From: Saussurea involucrata
Lineage: Eukaryota; Streptophyta; Magnoliopsida; Asterales; Asteraceae
Direction: 5' to 3'
NCBI GenBank assembly: GCA_033807775.1
Contig: CM066322.1
Span: 15,179,001-15,243,000, forward strand
DNA length: 64,000 nucleotides
Shown here: piece by piece, positions 1 to 10,778 of the stretch
Numbering within the stretch: the first letter of the stretch is position 1
Layout: every line of letters starts with the position of its first letter
Made by a program: the position numbers and the translations under genes
The notes under the pieces: generated by a model
What the model saw: the letters and a program-made list of their open reading frames with translations, nothing else
Database searches by the model: none
What the model was told of the DNA's origin: nothing

Positions 1-464
1 TTGTACACCACGCCTACCGCGGTATACCGGGCATTCTTCGCGGTATACCTGCGTCAGAATATGTACCCGCGGTATACCGGCTAAACACCGCGGTATACCG
101 CCCAGACAAAAGTACGATCAATCAATCAGAGATCTACAGTAAGCCGCCGCGGTATACCTGCTGAACCTCGCGGTATACCTGCGTCAGAAAAGGACAGTTT
201 CTCAAAAACCTTATTTAATTAAAATCATTTATGGTTTTTAGAAATATCCAAGTGGTATATTATTTTAGGGTGTTTATCATTATAAATTATAAACACTAAT
301 GACAACGTAAATCTTCCGTCTTGAACTCTTCAGATAAAATCTTCGTGTTCTTCAAGAACTGTACACTTGGATAGGATTGTTAGATAAACAATAATACGGT
401 GTGTTTGTAATCATCAAAATAAATATATATAAATATATAGAGATGTGGTACACTTGCACCAACA
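1..464. mobile_element. Terminal part of an LTR (left end outside window)
   Basis: The segment ends in CCAACA, and the next five bases (AAGTG, 465-469) are found at the uninterrupted equivalent site 923 bp downstream (1388-1392). That marks it as the right end of an LTR inserted in the gag tail of the mini-Copia element. The left terminus and left TSD lie outside the window, so solo LTR versus full element cannot be decided. It carries six copies of CGCGGTATACC between about 15 and 187, each with the palindromic core GGTATACC. Positions 200-464 are AT-rich, as expected of the R/U5 part of an LTR. No coding sequence is visible. Confidence 0.6.
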
Positions 465-599
465 AAGTGGAAAGACAATAAAGACAAGCAAGAAGAGTCT
501 TATCTCATTTATGATGACGAAGGACCAACGCTGCTATGAAGAGCAAGATAAAAGCAAGTTGAAGACCTACCTTAAACCAAAGTTTAGTTTAAGGGGGAG

Positions 600-898
600 T
601 GTTGATAGTTAACCTAAACTTTTGGGTTAAAATTAGTAAGTTAGAAAGTATATATATATTTATAAGTAGTTATTTTAGTGAAAGGGTGTGACCATTCATG
701 AAGAGGTGTGATGCTTCATGAAACAACACAACCTTTACCGAACCATTGCGATGGTTCGATGACACCTTTTCAATGTGTATAAATAGGGTCAATGTATTTG
801 TGATTTGCATGAACAAAAGTTGCAAGTATCAATCAATAGCAAGTATATTTACATATTACCTGTGATTTTTGTTCATCATAGCAAGTTTTTTTCCAACA
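600..898 (+). repeat. LTR 1 of mini-Copia
   Basis: A 299-bp LTR beginning TGTTG and ending CAACA (perfect 5-bp terminal inverted repeat), directly preceded by the purine run AAGGGGGAG. A TATA box (TATAAATAG) lies at about 778-786. It appears identical to the LTR at 1523-1821. Confidence 0.85.
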
Positions 899-1462
899 AT
901 TAAACTAGAGTCATTAAAGATGAAAGAAAGTGAAACTGTAAGTGGTTTTGCAAGAAAATTGAGCAATATAAGGGCAAAATTTAGTAATCTTGGAACTACG
1001 CTCGAAAGCAAGATAATTGTGAGGAAACTACTCAATTCGGTTCCAAAGAAGTTTTTACCGATCGTGGCAACTATTGAACAATATCAAGATTTAGACAAAA
1101 TGTCGTTTGAAGAAGCCGTTGGAAGATTAACAGCCTTTGAAGAACGAATCAAAAGTCAAGACACGCCAGAGGCAAATGATCAAGACAAACTTCTGATGGC
1201 AAGTTCAAACAACCAAAGTCGTGGTAAAGGGCGAGGTAAAAATTTCAACAACGAAGCCAAGGAAAGCCTGAAATGGAAGAATAGTCCAAATGCACGTGGA
1301 AGAAGTACGAGTCAAGGAACTAAAGACAAGAGCACCTTCAGATGTTATGAATGTGGTGACTTCGGCCATTTTGCGAGGGAATGTACGAAGTGGAAAGACA
1401 ATAAAGACAAGCAAGAAGAGTCTTATCTCATTTATGATGACGAAGGACCAACGCTGCTATGA
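899..1462 (+). pseudogene. Truncated Copia gag fragment with zinc knuckle
   Basis: The open frame can be read from 869 inside the LTR to the stop at 1462 (197 codons). It contains the second half of a Copia gag (UBN2-type) domain, an acidic/basic linker, then one CCHC zinc knuckle (CYECGDFGHFAREC, about 1341-1382) that in intact elements binds the genomic RNA. The N-terminal half of gag, protease, integrase and reverse transcriptase are absent: after the acidic tail the frame ends and the polypurine tract and LTR follow. The first in-frame ATG lies in the LTR, so any product would be an LTR-gag fusion. It is best read as an internal-deletion derivative that would need proteins from a full-length relative. 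Confidence 0.7.
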
Positions 1463-1522
1463 AGAGCAAGATAAAAGCAAGTTGAAGACCTACCTTAAAC
1501 CAAAGTTTAGTTTAAGGGGGAG

Positions 1523-1821
1523 TGTTGATAGTTAACCTAAACTTTTGGGTTAAAATTAGTAAGTTAGAAAGTATATATATATTTATAAGTAGTTATTTTA
1601 GTGAAAGGGTGTGACCATTCATGAAGAGGTGTGATGCTTCATGAAACAACACAACCTTTACCGAACCATTGCGATGGTTCGATGACACCTTTTCAATGTG
1701 TATAAATAGGGTCAATGTATTTGTGATTTGCATGAACAAAAGTTGCAAGTATCAATCAATAGCAAGTATATTTACATATTACCTGTGATTTTTGTTCATC
1801 ATAGCAAGTTTTTTTCCAACA
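1523..1821 (+). repeat. LTR 2 of mini-Copia
   Basis: Second 299-bp LTR, apparently identical to the one at 600-898, preceded by the same purine-rich tract. It lies just downstream of the 3' end of the convergent UGT gene, so read-through or antisense transcription into the UGT 3' UTR is possible. Confidence 0.85.
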
Positions 1822-1878
1822 ATATTATCTTCCGGATATTTTTATTCAATATTATTAATTTAACTGGTATACAATATC

Positions 1879-3806
1879 TCATATGAAAGAAATATAATCG
1901 ATTAGAGACTCCAATGATTGATATGAAGACCCGCCATTGTTCAATGAAACATCAACCTTTTGTTTCAAAACTTTTGCTCTCTCTCTAATGTCTTCATCCA
2001 CCATTACTCTTGTTATGGCATTTACTATCTTTTCTCTTTGCCACCCATACTCTAAATGCACCCCAACCCTCAAAGCCTCGCTCACGTATCTCGCATTCAA
2101 TGGTTGATCTCCCCAAATAGGCGAACAAATCATAGCAACACCTTCACAAATGCTCTCCAATGTCGAGTTCCATCCATTATGAGTCCAAAACGCACCTATT
2201 GCTTCATGAGCCAACACTTGTTGCTGCGGAGCCCATTTCACAACTCTCCCCCTTTCACCAAGGAACCCATCAGGCAATGATTCGAGCCATGCATAACCCT
2301 TGACGAACCCAGGTCGAACCACCCATAAAAACGAATGCTTGCTATCCACCAACCCATGAGCTATTTCCAAGAAATCTTTCTCATCCACTTGAATCATGCT
2401 ACCAAAACTAACATACACTACAGAATTGGGTGGTTGGTTATCCAACCATGGAAAAAAGGTTCGATCTTGTTCTAGTAAACTGCTCGAGGAGGCTGGGAAA
2501 TGCATGGGGAATGGTATCAGGAAACTTGGTATCGGAAAGTCACGAAGAATGGTTTCAAGCTCCGGTTCTTCGAGTTCTTTAAAGGAGTTCCAGATGATTC
2601 CAGAAGACGTTTTTGTCTGTTTCAACATGTTAGCTGTTAACACCAACATGGGATCCTCCTTGTTCTTGAAACCTATCTTTAAGATGTCTTCCACTTTGAG
2701 TACAGAAAACTCTTCCACTTGTTCTTCCAAATCTTGAATCCATGAAATCAAACAATAAAATGAGCATCTGATTATGAAAAAGAGTATGATTTAGATAAAA
2801 TTACGAGCACACTACAACAAATTTAAGTTTATAAGACGCCTAAAATAAATAAACGTCTTAATAGAGTGTTTTATAGGACTTTAGTTTATAGAACCAAACA
2901 AAAAAGTGTCATATATAAAAGTGTTAGAATAAGTTTATAGAACGTTTTTGAACTTTATAACAAGGTTTTTAGAACATTTTCAAAATAAAGTGTCCTATTA
3001 GCTAATTTTATAGGACACTTTAAAAGGTGTCATATAAACCCATCTTTTTTTAAGACACTTGTGTTTATACACTTTTTCAAATAATGTCCTGTAAAATAGT
3101 TATATAACAGAAGACTTTATTTGAAAATTGTTTTAAAAAACTTGTTACGACGCCTAAAGGCGTCCTATAACTTTTTGCAACACTTTTAGATAGGACGCTT
3201 TTTTGTTTGGTCCTATAAAACACCCTATTATGACGTTTATTTATTTTAGGTTCTTATAAACTCAATTTTGTTGTAGTGACACTTACGGATGTCGTCAAGT
3301 TTGAAGTAACCACGATCATCAAGAAGAGGTATCGAAGCATAAATAACAGCACAGAACAAGCTACTTGTCCTTAAAACAAGGCGTGGGAGATTAAGGCTAT
3401 CAGCAACGGACTGCGTGAAGTGCCAAAGGGCATCGGTGATCAAACACGGTTTTGGTTCATCTTTTTCCGACGAACCTAACAAGGGTTCCAATTCGTGGCG
3501 CAATGAATCTGCGCCGAATTGATTGAAGAGTGTGAGCCTAGACATAGCAGCGGCTATGCCTTGAGAGGGTAATTCGGAAACGCGTGGGTGTTGTGGGTGA
3601 TTATCGAGGACGGATTTGAAGGTGAAATTAGGGTAATTGGATGTTGCAGGTGCGTTGAAATTGGTATGAAGGATGGTGATGGAGAAGCCTTTGGAGTAGA
3701 GTAGATTGGCAAGTTGAAGCATGGGGTTTATGTGGCCTTGAAATGGCAATGGAAACAGTATTATTCTCCGGCGCCGGCGAGCGCTGCTCTCGGTTTGGTT
3801 CTCCAT
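1879..3806 (-). CDS. UDP-glycosyltransferase, UGT76 type (two exons)
   Basis: Exons 3287-3806 and 1879-2732 join in frame (520 + 854 nt) to give 457 residues, the usual size for UGT76 enzymes. The donor reads C|GTAAGT and the acceptor TTCAAG|A. I chose the second of two nearby ATGs because it gives the MEN...RRRRRIILFP start typical of the family; the upstream ATG (3819-3821) adds five residues. The N-terminal acceptor-binding domain has the catalytic His25 (PFQGH) and the partner Asp125 (TDALW). The C-terminal PSPG box that binds UDP-sugar spans residues 340-383, starts WAPQQ, contains HNGWNS and ends DQ, with the final Gln typical of UDP-glucose users. The family transfers glucose from UDP-glucose to small molecules in the cytosol. 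The closest group I recognise is UGT76G (diterpenoid glucosylation in Stevia), but the acceptor cannot be read from sequence. No frameshift or premature stop is visible. Confidence 0.9.
2810..3278. mobile_element. CACTA-like MITE in the UGT intron
   Basis: A 469-bp element starting CACTACAACAAA and ending in its inverse, with terminal inverted repeats that stay similar for about 80-90 bp. The 3-bp flanks (GCA left, ACA right) differ by one base, compatible with a worn 3-bp TSD of the CACTA group. The interior consists of repeated variants of TTATAGGACACTTT-like words in both orientations, so a transcript would fold back on itself. It makes up about 85% of the 554-bp UGT intron (2733-3286) and begins only seven bases from the 5' splice site. 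It has no coding capacity. Confidence 0.8.
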
Positions 3807-3845
3807 AAGAGGTGGCTTCACAAAGTTTTGGGAAATTTGGTTGTA

Positions 3846-3853
3846 TTATTATA
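3846..3853 (-). promoter_or_regulatory. Candidate TATA box of the UGT gene
   Basis: TATAATAA on the minus strand about 40 bp upstream of the chosen ATG. This would leave a very short 5' leader, so the start site is uncertain. Confidence 0.35.
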
Positions 3854-4418
3854 GCTAAATAAGTAAATTGGGCATCAGAATTGCCGGCTGACTTTAAATT
3901 CTGTATTTTGTCGTCCTAAAATAAAACAATTTATCATATTTTTACAAACTCATTATTATTTTGATGTAAAACAATTTATTGTGGTTTCTTTCATATTATC
4001 ATATTTTTATGTTTTATTTTTGTTTGTGTCAACGGTAAACAAAGAGGTTTCATCAATGAAAACTAGTGTTATACCCGTCCGTTGGTCGGGTACACAACAT
4101 AACTTTAATCTAAATTCAGTTCTTTGATTGGTCAGTTTTGTTCTAATCTCGGGTAAACACTTATCAACAAAAGTTAACATCCCCACTTGTCGGGTAACAT
4201 TATCGACCATCAAAACAGATTATTTTTAAGTGTCTCTTACGTATTCCCTCCTCGTGTATGTCCTTGTCATGCTTACCGAGTAAGATAAGTAACCCGGTAA
4301 ACATTTTGTAAACGTTCTACAACTCGGTATCATATGTTAAAAACTTCTACAAGTAGTTTAATTTTATTTAATTATAAACTATAGAAATTATAGCTAGTAA
4401 TTTTCTAAGAATAGAGTT

Positions 4419-4419
<1 letters not shown>

Positions 4420-4469
<50 letters not shown>
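4420..4469. repeat. (TA)n microsatellite
   Basis: About 25 uninterrupted TA dinucleotides. Confidence 0.95.
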
Positions 4470-4471
<2 letters not shown>

Positions 4472-5375
4472 ATCCAAATTATGTTTTTACTAAAATTGAA
4501 AATAATTACATTCTAACATATCCATCCAAAAACATGAAATACGCCCCTAATAAATATATATACTTCTTAATCAGTTGGATTGTGGTGCCTTAGTACGGCT
4601 CTAGTTGAAATCTCGGGTTTCAATCTAGGTGTTGTCAAAGCTCTTGTGACCATAGAGGTTTACCATGATGACTCTAGGCCTTCGTGGTCACTCGTGGGAT
4701 AAATTTGAGCGCACAAGGTGACTCGGAAACCCAAAGTCACCAAAAAAAATAGAAAATCCCTATGAGCACTTTTGCCACCATCATATGATTCATTTATATA
4801 TATTTTTGTAAACCCAATTTCGCTGCAAAAAAATCCTCTATATAAAATGTGACAATAATTTTCAAGGCAGACAATGATAAATAAATAAAATGAACTTTCC
4901 GCCATCACCCATATTTGCAAGACTCTTTCTTCCCCAAGTATTAGATCGAAGAAGTCCAATACTCTTCTTCAACTAAGAACCATCTTATAAAAAATACGCC
5001 ACTTCAGTAGAAGGTGCAACTCTTCAAAGTACAAACATGAAGAATCATGTTTGATCCAACCCTTGAAATAAAGTTTCAGCATCTAAAAAATAACCTTCAA
5101 ATTCCAAACTTTTCAATAGAAAATTTAGGAAAACCATATCTCCAAATCCATGGCCCATGCTAAAAAAAGTCTTGTACATACATAAAGTTAACATTTGTGG
5201 AAGAACCAACATGAAATTCAAATTTGGCACTCTTCAGACCATGAACAACTCATCAAACCAAAATAATGAATGGGCCCTGATTCTCTGAACAGTAGCTTTA
5301 ATCAGATAACCAACAACGACGATGACAACCTTGCCATAATTCATCTTCAAATTCACCAAGGTCGACCACTTTAGC

Positions 5376-5402
5376 GGGGGGGGGGGGGGGGGGGGTGGGG
5401 GG
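5376..5402. repeat. Poly-G tract
   Basis: Twenty consecutive G followed by T and six more G. It can form G-quadruplex structure and is prone to sequencing-length error. Confidence 0.9.
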
Positions 5403-5876
5403 TTCTTAAGGTAGATTAAACTAAGATATTATAAATACCAACTTCTAGACAACTTTTTAACATCATAACAAAGCTCATTTAGAAGTTGATTAAACTTTCA
5501 AATATATTAACATATACTTGAATTTATCACATGGAAATCAACTTTATATTCACTTCCATTTTTTTTTCAAGTCATATGTGTTTGTGTAACATCTGACTCC
5601 AAAAATCTTAATACCTATATACCCTACAAAAAGGTTCTTTTGCATAAGTTGAATAAATTCTTCATTCAAGAGACAAATCAGAATCTTGTACTCATTTGCC
5701 AAGTTTAGGAATTTTGAATGGCAATTTTTTTTTGAAAGGCAGCATATTATAACCATACCAAGAACAAAAACCAACATACAAAACGTACGACCCAATTAAA
5801 AGAAACTAATGATAAAAAACCTCCCTATGTACCGAAGCCATAGCTTGCTAGGGGCAAACCAGGGGCTCACATCCAC

Positions 5877-6139
5877 CAACAGCAGCTTAGAGCTGCACAT
5901 CCACACAGCAGCTTATTACTGCACCATTAAGCCCCAACGCAGCAGCTTAGTGTTGCACATCACCCAGCAGCTTATTGTTGCACCAATTAAGCCACAACAC
6001 AGCAGCTTATTGCTGCACCGATTAAGCCACAACACAGCAGCTTAGTGTTGCACATCACCCAGCAGCTTATTGCTGCACCAATTAAGCCACAACGCATCAG
6101 CTTATTGCTGCACCGATTAAGCCACAACACAGTAGCTTA
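5877..6139. repeat. Tandem repeat with CAGCAGCTTA core
   Basis: About nine units built from CAGCAGCTTATTGCTGCACC plus an AATTAAGCCACAAC-type spacer; long and short units alternate, giving a higher-order pattern. The core is partly self-complementary (CAGCAGCTTAxxGCTGC). The array is cut after a TTA at 6137-6139 by the PIF/Harbinger-like insertion, and its last unit resumes at 18064-18095. Confidence 0.85.
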
Positions 6140-7915
6140 GGGGCTGTTTACCAAAATTTTCATTAAGTCCTGTATGGATAAATGTGTCTGTCTGGTTAAA
6201 TTTTTCTGTCTGGATAAATTGTTGCTATTGTTTACTTTTTTATCTGAATCAACCGTCTGAATAGCATAAATGACCGATTTACCCCCGAGTATGAATTATA
6301 AGCTGTTTTATATATTCTGTTTATTTTTTAAGCCAAATTATATATCTGAAACACAAAATTATTTAATCATCAAAATATAAATTCATTGATATAATCCAAA
6401 ACTCAAAACAGAAAAAACAAGAAGATAAGTATCAAACTTTCCTAAAAGTTATATCAATATAATATTGATAATTATCTTCTTTATTATATTAATTATCTTA
6501 AATTAGTGATCTGGATCTCTTATATATTTTAGAGTCTAAAATAATTAAACATTAATCCTCACAAATAAAACCTAAATATAAGTTCTTCTTCCTCGTTGGG
6601 ACTGCAATGAGAGAGGAGTTTTTTGAAAGTGAAAGTTATTGAAGCTTTTGCAGGTTTGGTTTCTTTATGCTCGATTCAATTTTATTTTTTGATTTCAGAA
6701 TCCTCAAACTTGTATGAAAAAGAAACCACCATCATTAATCTAATTTTAAATTTAGGGTTCATAAAAATTAAGGAGTTAATTAATTAGGTTTATGTAGAAA
6801 ATAGTTATACCGACTACTTGATTTCTTTTGTGTTAACAAGTGTTTTGTGCTTCAGAAATTCAGCGGCTTCTGTGTTCTTGATTAAAAGATTTGGAAGAGG
6901 GATTCTGAAATCAGGAATCGATTTGGAAGAGGGATTCTGAAATCATGAATCGATTTGGAGACAAACGACAGTGCAGAAATCGTGATCGAGTGTGCAAAAA
7001 AAACGTGAATCGAGTGTGCAGAAATTGTAACCTTAGGAGAAATCGATGGAGAAATCAAGTGTGCGGAAGGAGAGAGCTTGAAATCGATCGATTTGAAAGA
7101 GGGATCTGAAATCAGTAATCGATTTGGAGACTTCAACCTGCAGTTCTGATTGTTAGCGGCTAGGTTTGGAGGCATGGCATGTGTTATTAAACATAGGGGT
7201 GAGCAAAACTCGACCGACCCGAAGAACCCGACCGACCCGAACTAACCCAAAAACACTAAACCCGACAACCCGACACCCGAATTACCCGAACCCGATCAAC
7301 CCGAACTTCACTTACGGTTCGGTTTGGGTTTGGGTTTTCCAAACCCGAACCCGTCCGAAACCCGAAATTTTTAAAAAGCTACTACTTACTAATTGCAGTT
7401 CAAGTTACAACAGCTTCTGTCCTTCAAACGTTTTGACGATTTACTCATACTTGGAGAACAAATTAAGATTTGACATCTAAATTAAAAATGTACTACTATC
7501 TCTTAGGAATCTAATTGTAACATCCCAAATTTTATAAAAGATGATGTTTAGGTTTATTAAATAAATTGAGCATATTTATTTAATAAATTGTGATTGGTTA
7601 TTTGGTAGATTAATTTTAGAGTTTAACCCTGAGTAAGTTTTATTATTTGTTTTGGTAAAATGATAAGTTAATGGTAAACTTTAATTTTAATTTATAAGTG
7701 AAGGGGTAAGATTTGTCAGTAGATGAAAGTTTGAGGTTGTTTTGAAATTGCTAGAGGTGAGGTGTCGAATTATCGGTAAAAGAAGGGATATATTGGATGA
7801 GGTGTCTTCATTATTAAATTGTGTGTGAATGCTCAGTTCATGAAAAGAGAGAAAAGAGAGTAAATGAGATATACTTTCTCATTTACTTATCATTTTATTA
7901 TGTATGTGAAAAGTG

Positions 7916-8038
<123 letters not shown>

Positions 8039-8291
8039 ATTGCTGGTAGCTGGATTTTGAGAAGCAAAGCAGATTAAATCAGAAGGTAACCTCCTACATA
8101 GATTCTTATTCTATATAGTTAAGGGTTTTCTTTAAGTTTAAAGTTTAAAGTGGGTTTTGATGATTCTGAAATGTTTTGAGAAATTAAGTTTATTAATATG
8201 TTAGATTTGTGGTAAGGAACATATCTGCATATTTTGGAATTAAACAGCATAGAGTAATCTTTAAAATTCTGGGTTTTGTTCGAATCAGAAG

Positions 8292-8631
8292 GTTGCGATA
8301 GCTATGAATGTAGATGATATTCATAAGTATCGCAACCCAAACAAACTCATTGAAATCGCAACAGTGTGTTGCGAGGGAAGTGGAAATCGCAGCAGGAAGT
8401 TGCGATGGGAGAAAGCCATCGCAACCATGGGTTGCGATGAGGCTTGGTTGCGAGGGGTTTAAGGTTGCGAGGCATGATTTGAGGCATGATTGCGATAGAT
8501 GCCATGGGTTGCGATACAAGTTGGTATCGCAGTAGTGGCTTGCGATAGCCACTGTGTTTTGCAAAGGGATGCTGTTACTTGCGACAGTACTATTTGGTTG
8601 TGATAGGTTAAGTTAGTTGGTCGCGATAGGA
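8292..8631. repeat. TTGCGAT word cluster in 5' LTR
   Basis: Around twenty near-copies of TTGCGAT/GGTTGCGA and their complement ATCGCAA in about 340 bp, irregularly spaced rather than in a fixed tandem. The same cluster in the 3' LTR lies at 15577-15933. Confidence 0.8.
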
Positions 8632-9141
8632 AATGTGATCTTAGGATTTTTAATATTTAATTATCCTAAACAAGTAGATTAATACCAGTACAACTGTGTA
8701 TGGTATTTCAGATTTTGTGACGTCAGGGTGATTATCCTTACAACTTTGAGAAGTAGAGAAATTCAGATATTTCAGCCACCAGGTGAGTTCATTCTTACCT
8801 TACCCTTTTTATAAAGTTTTAAATTATGGTAAGGTGTATTTTTATAAATGAATTATTTTGGGTGGATTTTGGAAGAAGAATTTTTATAAAGATTTTATAA
8901 AATAAAGTCTATTATTTCAAATTGATGGTTGTGTTTAAAATCATTAATGATATTGAAAAATGACTTACGACAAGAATATGTACGAGTTGTAATTATTGTA
9001 TTTAATGGACAAGTGAATGACAACAATATTTATATCAAAGATCGTAAGTGATAATATGGATGGTTAGATTTCTATTATAAGGGATTGACATATTAAATGC
9101 GATTTTGCTTATAATAAATGATATAAAGGATTTATAAAGGA

Positions 9142-9346
9142 GATTCGTTTATACGATTGCTATAAGGAATCTATGTGAGGTGAATGTGATTTGCTCATAC
9201 GGTTGCTATGAGAAATCTAGGTAAAGGAGATTTGCTCATACGGTTGTTATGCGAAATCTAGGTAAAGAAGATTTGCTTATACGGTTGCTATGAGAAATCT
9301 GTGAGGTATAAATATAATTCGCTTATACGGTTGCTATGAGGAATTT
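9142..9346 (+). repeat. Tandem hairpin family H1 (loop CGGTTGC)
   Basis: Five imperfect repeats at about 9142-9171, 9188-9217, 9229-9258, 9270-9299 and 9316-9346. Each is a stem of two short helices around a conserved CGGTTGC or CGATTGC loop. The stem bases vary in pairs: GATTC with GAATC, GATTT with AAATC, AATTC with GAATT, and inner TTATA with TATAA or TCATA with TATGA. The same five units occur in the 3' LTR at about 16443-16647. Confidence 0.75.
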
Positions 9347-9452
9347 ATATTTGAATAAATACCTGTATGTTTAGGTAATATGGATCCATAGGCCTAGTGT
9401 TTTGGAGATCGTGGAATAGACGTAGATTTATTCGGAATTCCCGATTTCTAAG

Positions 9453-9677
9453 GAAAAGAAGAGATTGGCATGTGTATATTGTAATCTCTATTTCCTTTCC
9501 AAGAAATGGGCATGTGTATATTGCGATTTCTTGGATATGAGAATTAATCTAGAAATGGGCATGTGTATATTGCGATTTCTTAGATAAGAGCATTAATCTA
9601 GAATCAGTGAAGATTCGTAGTGCGGCTCTGGAAAAATGATACGAGAAGAAATGGGCATGTGTATATTGCGATTTCTT
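9453..9677 (+). repeat. Tandem hairpin family H2 (loop GGCATGTGTATATTG)
   Basis: Four repeats (about 9453-9500, 9499-9534, 9548-9584, 9647-9677) in which a nearly invariant GGCATGTGTATATTG loop sits between complementary arms that differ in each copy: AGAGATT/AATCTCT, CCAAGAAAT/ATTTCTTGG, a TCTA-extended form with TTAGA, and AAGAAAT/ATTTCTT. The 3' LTR holds the same set at about 16754-16980. Confidence 0.75.
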
Positions 9678-10165
9678 ACTTTGGAACATGATTCAATGAC
9701 TAAGTTGGTATCAGTCATATTCATGGAATTGAGTATAACCTTGTCAACGAAAGATGGTTATACGTGTGGTAAGAAAAAGGGTAACCAGGTTTGTTATAAC
9801 TTGTTTACATTAATTATATAAATATTATTTTGAAACTGAATGTTCTCTCTAGGCATTAGCCTAATCGTTTCAAATGATATTTTCTTACCAGGTACTAGCT
9901 CAGGAAAAATAAAGGGATGTGGGACGAGAGCTTTTGGAATTAGCGGAGAAATTAATTAATGCTGAGGTTTTGATAGATTGCTTAGATAATCTAGTTAATC
10001 TGATTATAGTGACATGATTAGATTAATAGATTATTTGAAGAATTCTATGTTTGTAAATAGGAACCTCATAGTTATTTCTCCACTTATTTAAAGCTTAGAG
10101 AGTTTATGTTTAAATCTTGTTGTAATTTGAGGTTTAAATTAGCCCTGATTTTAGGGTGTTACAAT

Positions 10166-10177
10166 ATGGTATCAGAG
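10166..10177 (+). promoter_or_regulatory. Primer-binding site (initiator tRNA-Met)
   Basis: TGGTATCAGAGC two bases after the 5' LTR. This is the standard site where initiator tRNA-Met primes minus-strand cDNA in plant LTR retrotransposons. It fixes the element's orientation as plus. Confidence 0.9.
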
Positions 10178-10514
10178 CATTAGTTTAAGTGAACTAAGTA
10201 TGCTGAGGAGGTACTTAGACTTAAGCTATGATGAATTAAGTTATGATTCGTGAGATATGGGTAGAAGTACTAAGGCGGGATAGTCTTAGAGTCGACGGAA
10301 ATACGTGAAATTAGTACTGTGACAATGGTAATGAGGATTCTCATGTATAATATGTTCACAATTCCAGTTAGCTACTGTTATTATGAATATATTGTTACGT
10401 AAGCATGCTTGTTTCTAAATTGTTACAGTGACTAATGATCGGTAAAGTATGTTTCGTATGTCTATATTCGTATAACCATTTCTAATGGTTATCCCTTTGT
10501 GTTATAGTAGAACG

Positions 10515-10778
10515 ATGGTGGATACGCCACCAAGGTCCTTCAATTCTTTGGAAGACAGATCAGTAAATGAATGGAGGTTGGAAGGACAACCTAGAATTGG
10601 CGGGACTTATGAAAGTCCGCCGAGGCAACCTTTAATAGGTGGATTGAAATGTGTGGAGATAGAATGTAAGATGATTGATCAAAACGGAAATAGTATGAAA
10701 TGGTTGAGTAAGTGGGTCGTGGAATGCATGGATAGCAAGTGCTACAAGGTCGATAGAACGGCCACTAGTCGGAAGTAG
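10515..10778 (+). pseudogene. Possible gag start remnant of the gypsy element
   Basis: An 87-codon open frame beginning MVDTPP, at the place and with a start resembling the MVxTR starts of plant gypsy gags. No gag domain or zinc knuckle follows. A possible splice acceptor (GTTATAG, ending 10507) lies seven bases upstream. It may be only the conserved leader into which a gag was once fused. Confidence 0.35.

Larger units (their letters stand above)
465..1821 (+). mobile_element. Tandemly duplicated mini-Copia element (LTR-gag-LTR)
   Basis: Bases 465-898 recur at 1388-1821 with a constant offset of 923 and no difference that I could see. The order is gag tail, LTR (600-898), gag fragment (899-1462), polypurine tract, LTR (1523-1821). 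Pol is absent, and no tRNA primer-binding site follows the first LTR: the LTR end is joined directly to the middle of gag. A shared-LTR tandem like this is expected from unequal recombination between copies. A solo-LTR-like insertion (1-464) interrupts the left unit. The right LTR ends only 57 bp from the stop codon of the UGT gene. Confidence 0.75.
3854..5876. other. Intergenic region upstream of the UGT gene
   Basis: AT-rich with no supported gene. At 4060-4330 short CGGGTAA/CCCGGTAA-type words recur in both orientations, like the word clusters inside the LTRs here, so an eroded element is possible. Short open frames at 4660-4959 and 5045-5230 show no recognisable domain and have no supporting splice or promoter signals. 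Confidence 0.5.

Noticed and set aside
5810..6140. CRISPR-like appearance of the regular repeat array
   Set aside because: Units are directly abutting and degenerate without unique spacers, in a plant-type sequence.
8314..8535. Open frames in the TTGCGAT word cluster (also at 15403-15807)
   Set aside because: Their peptides only restate the repeated word; both LTR copies differ by changes that ignore the frame.
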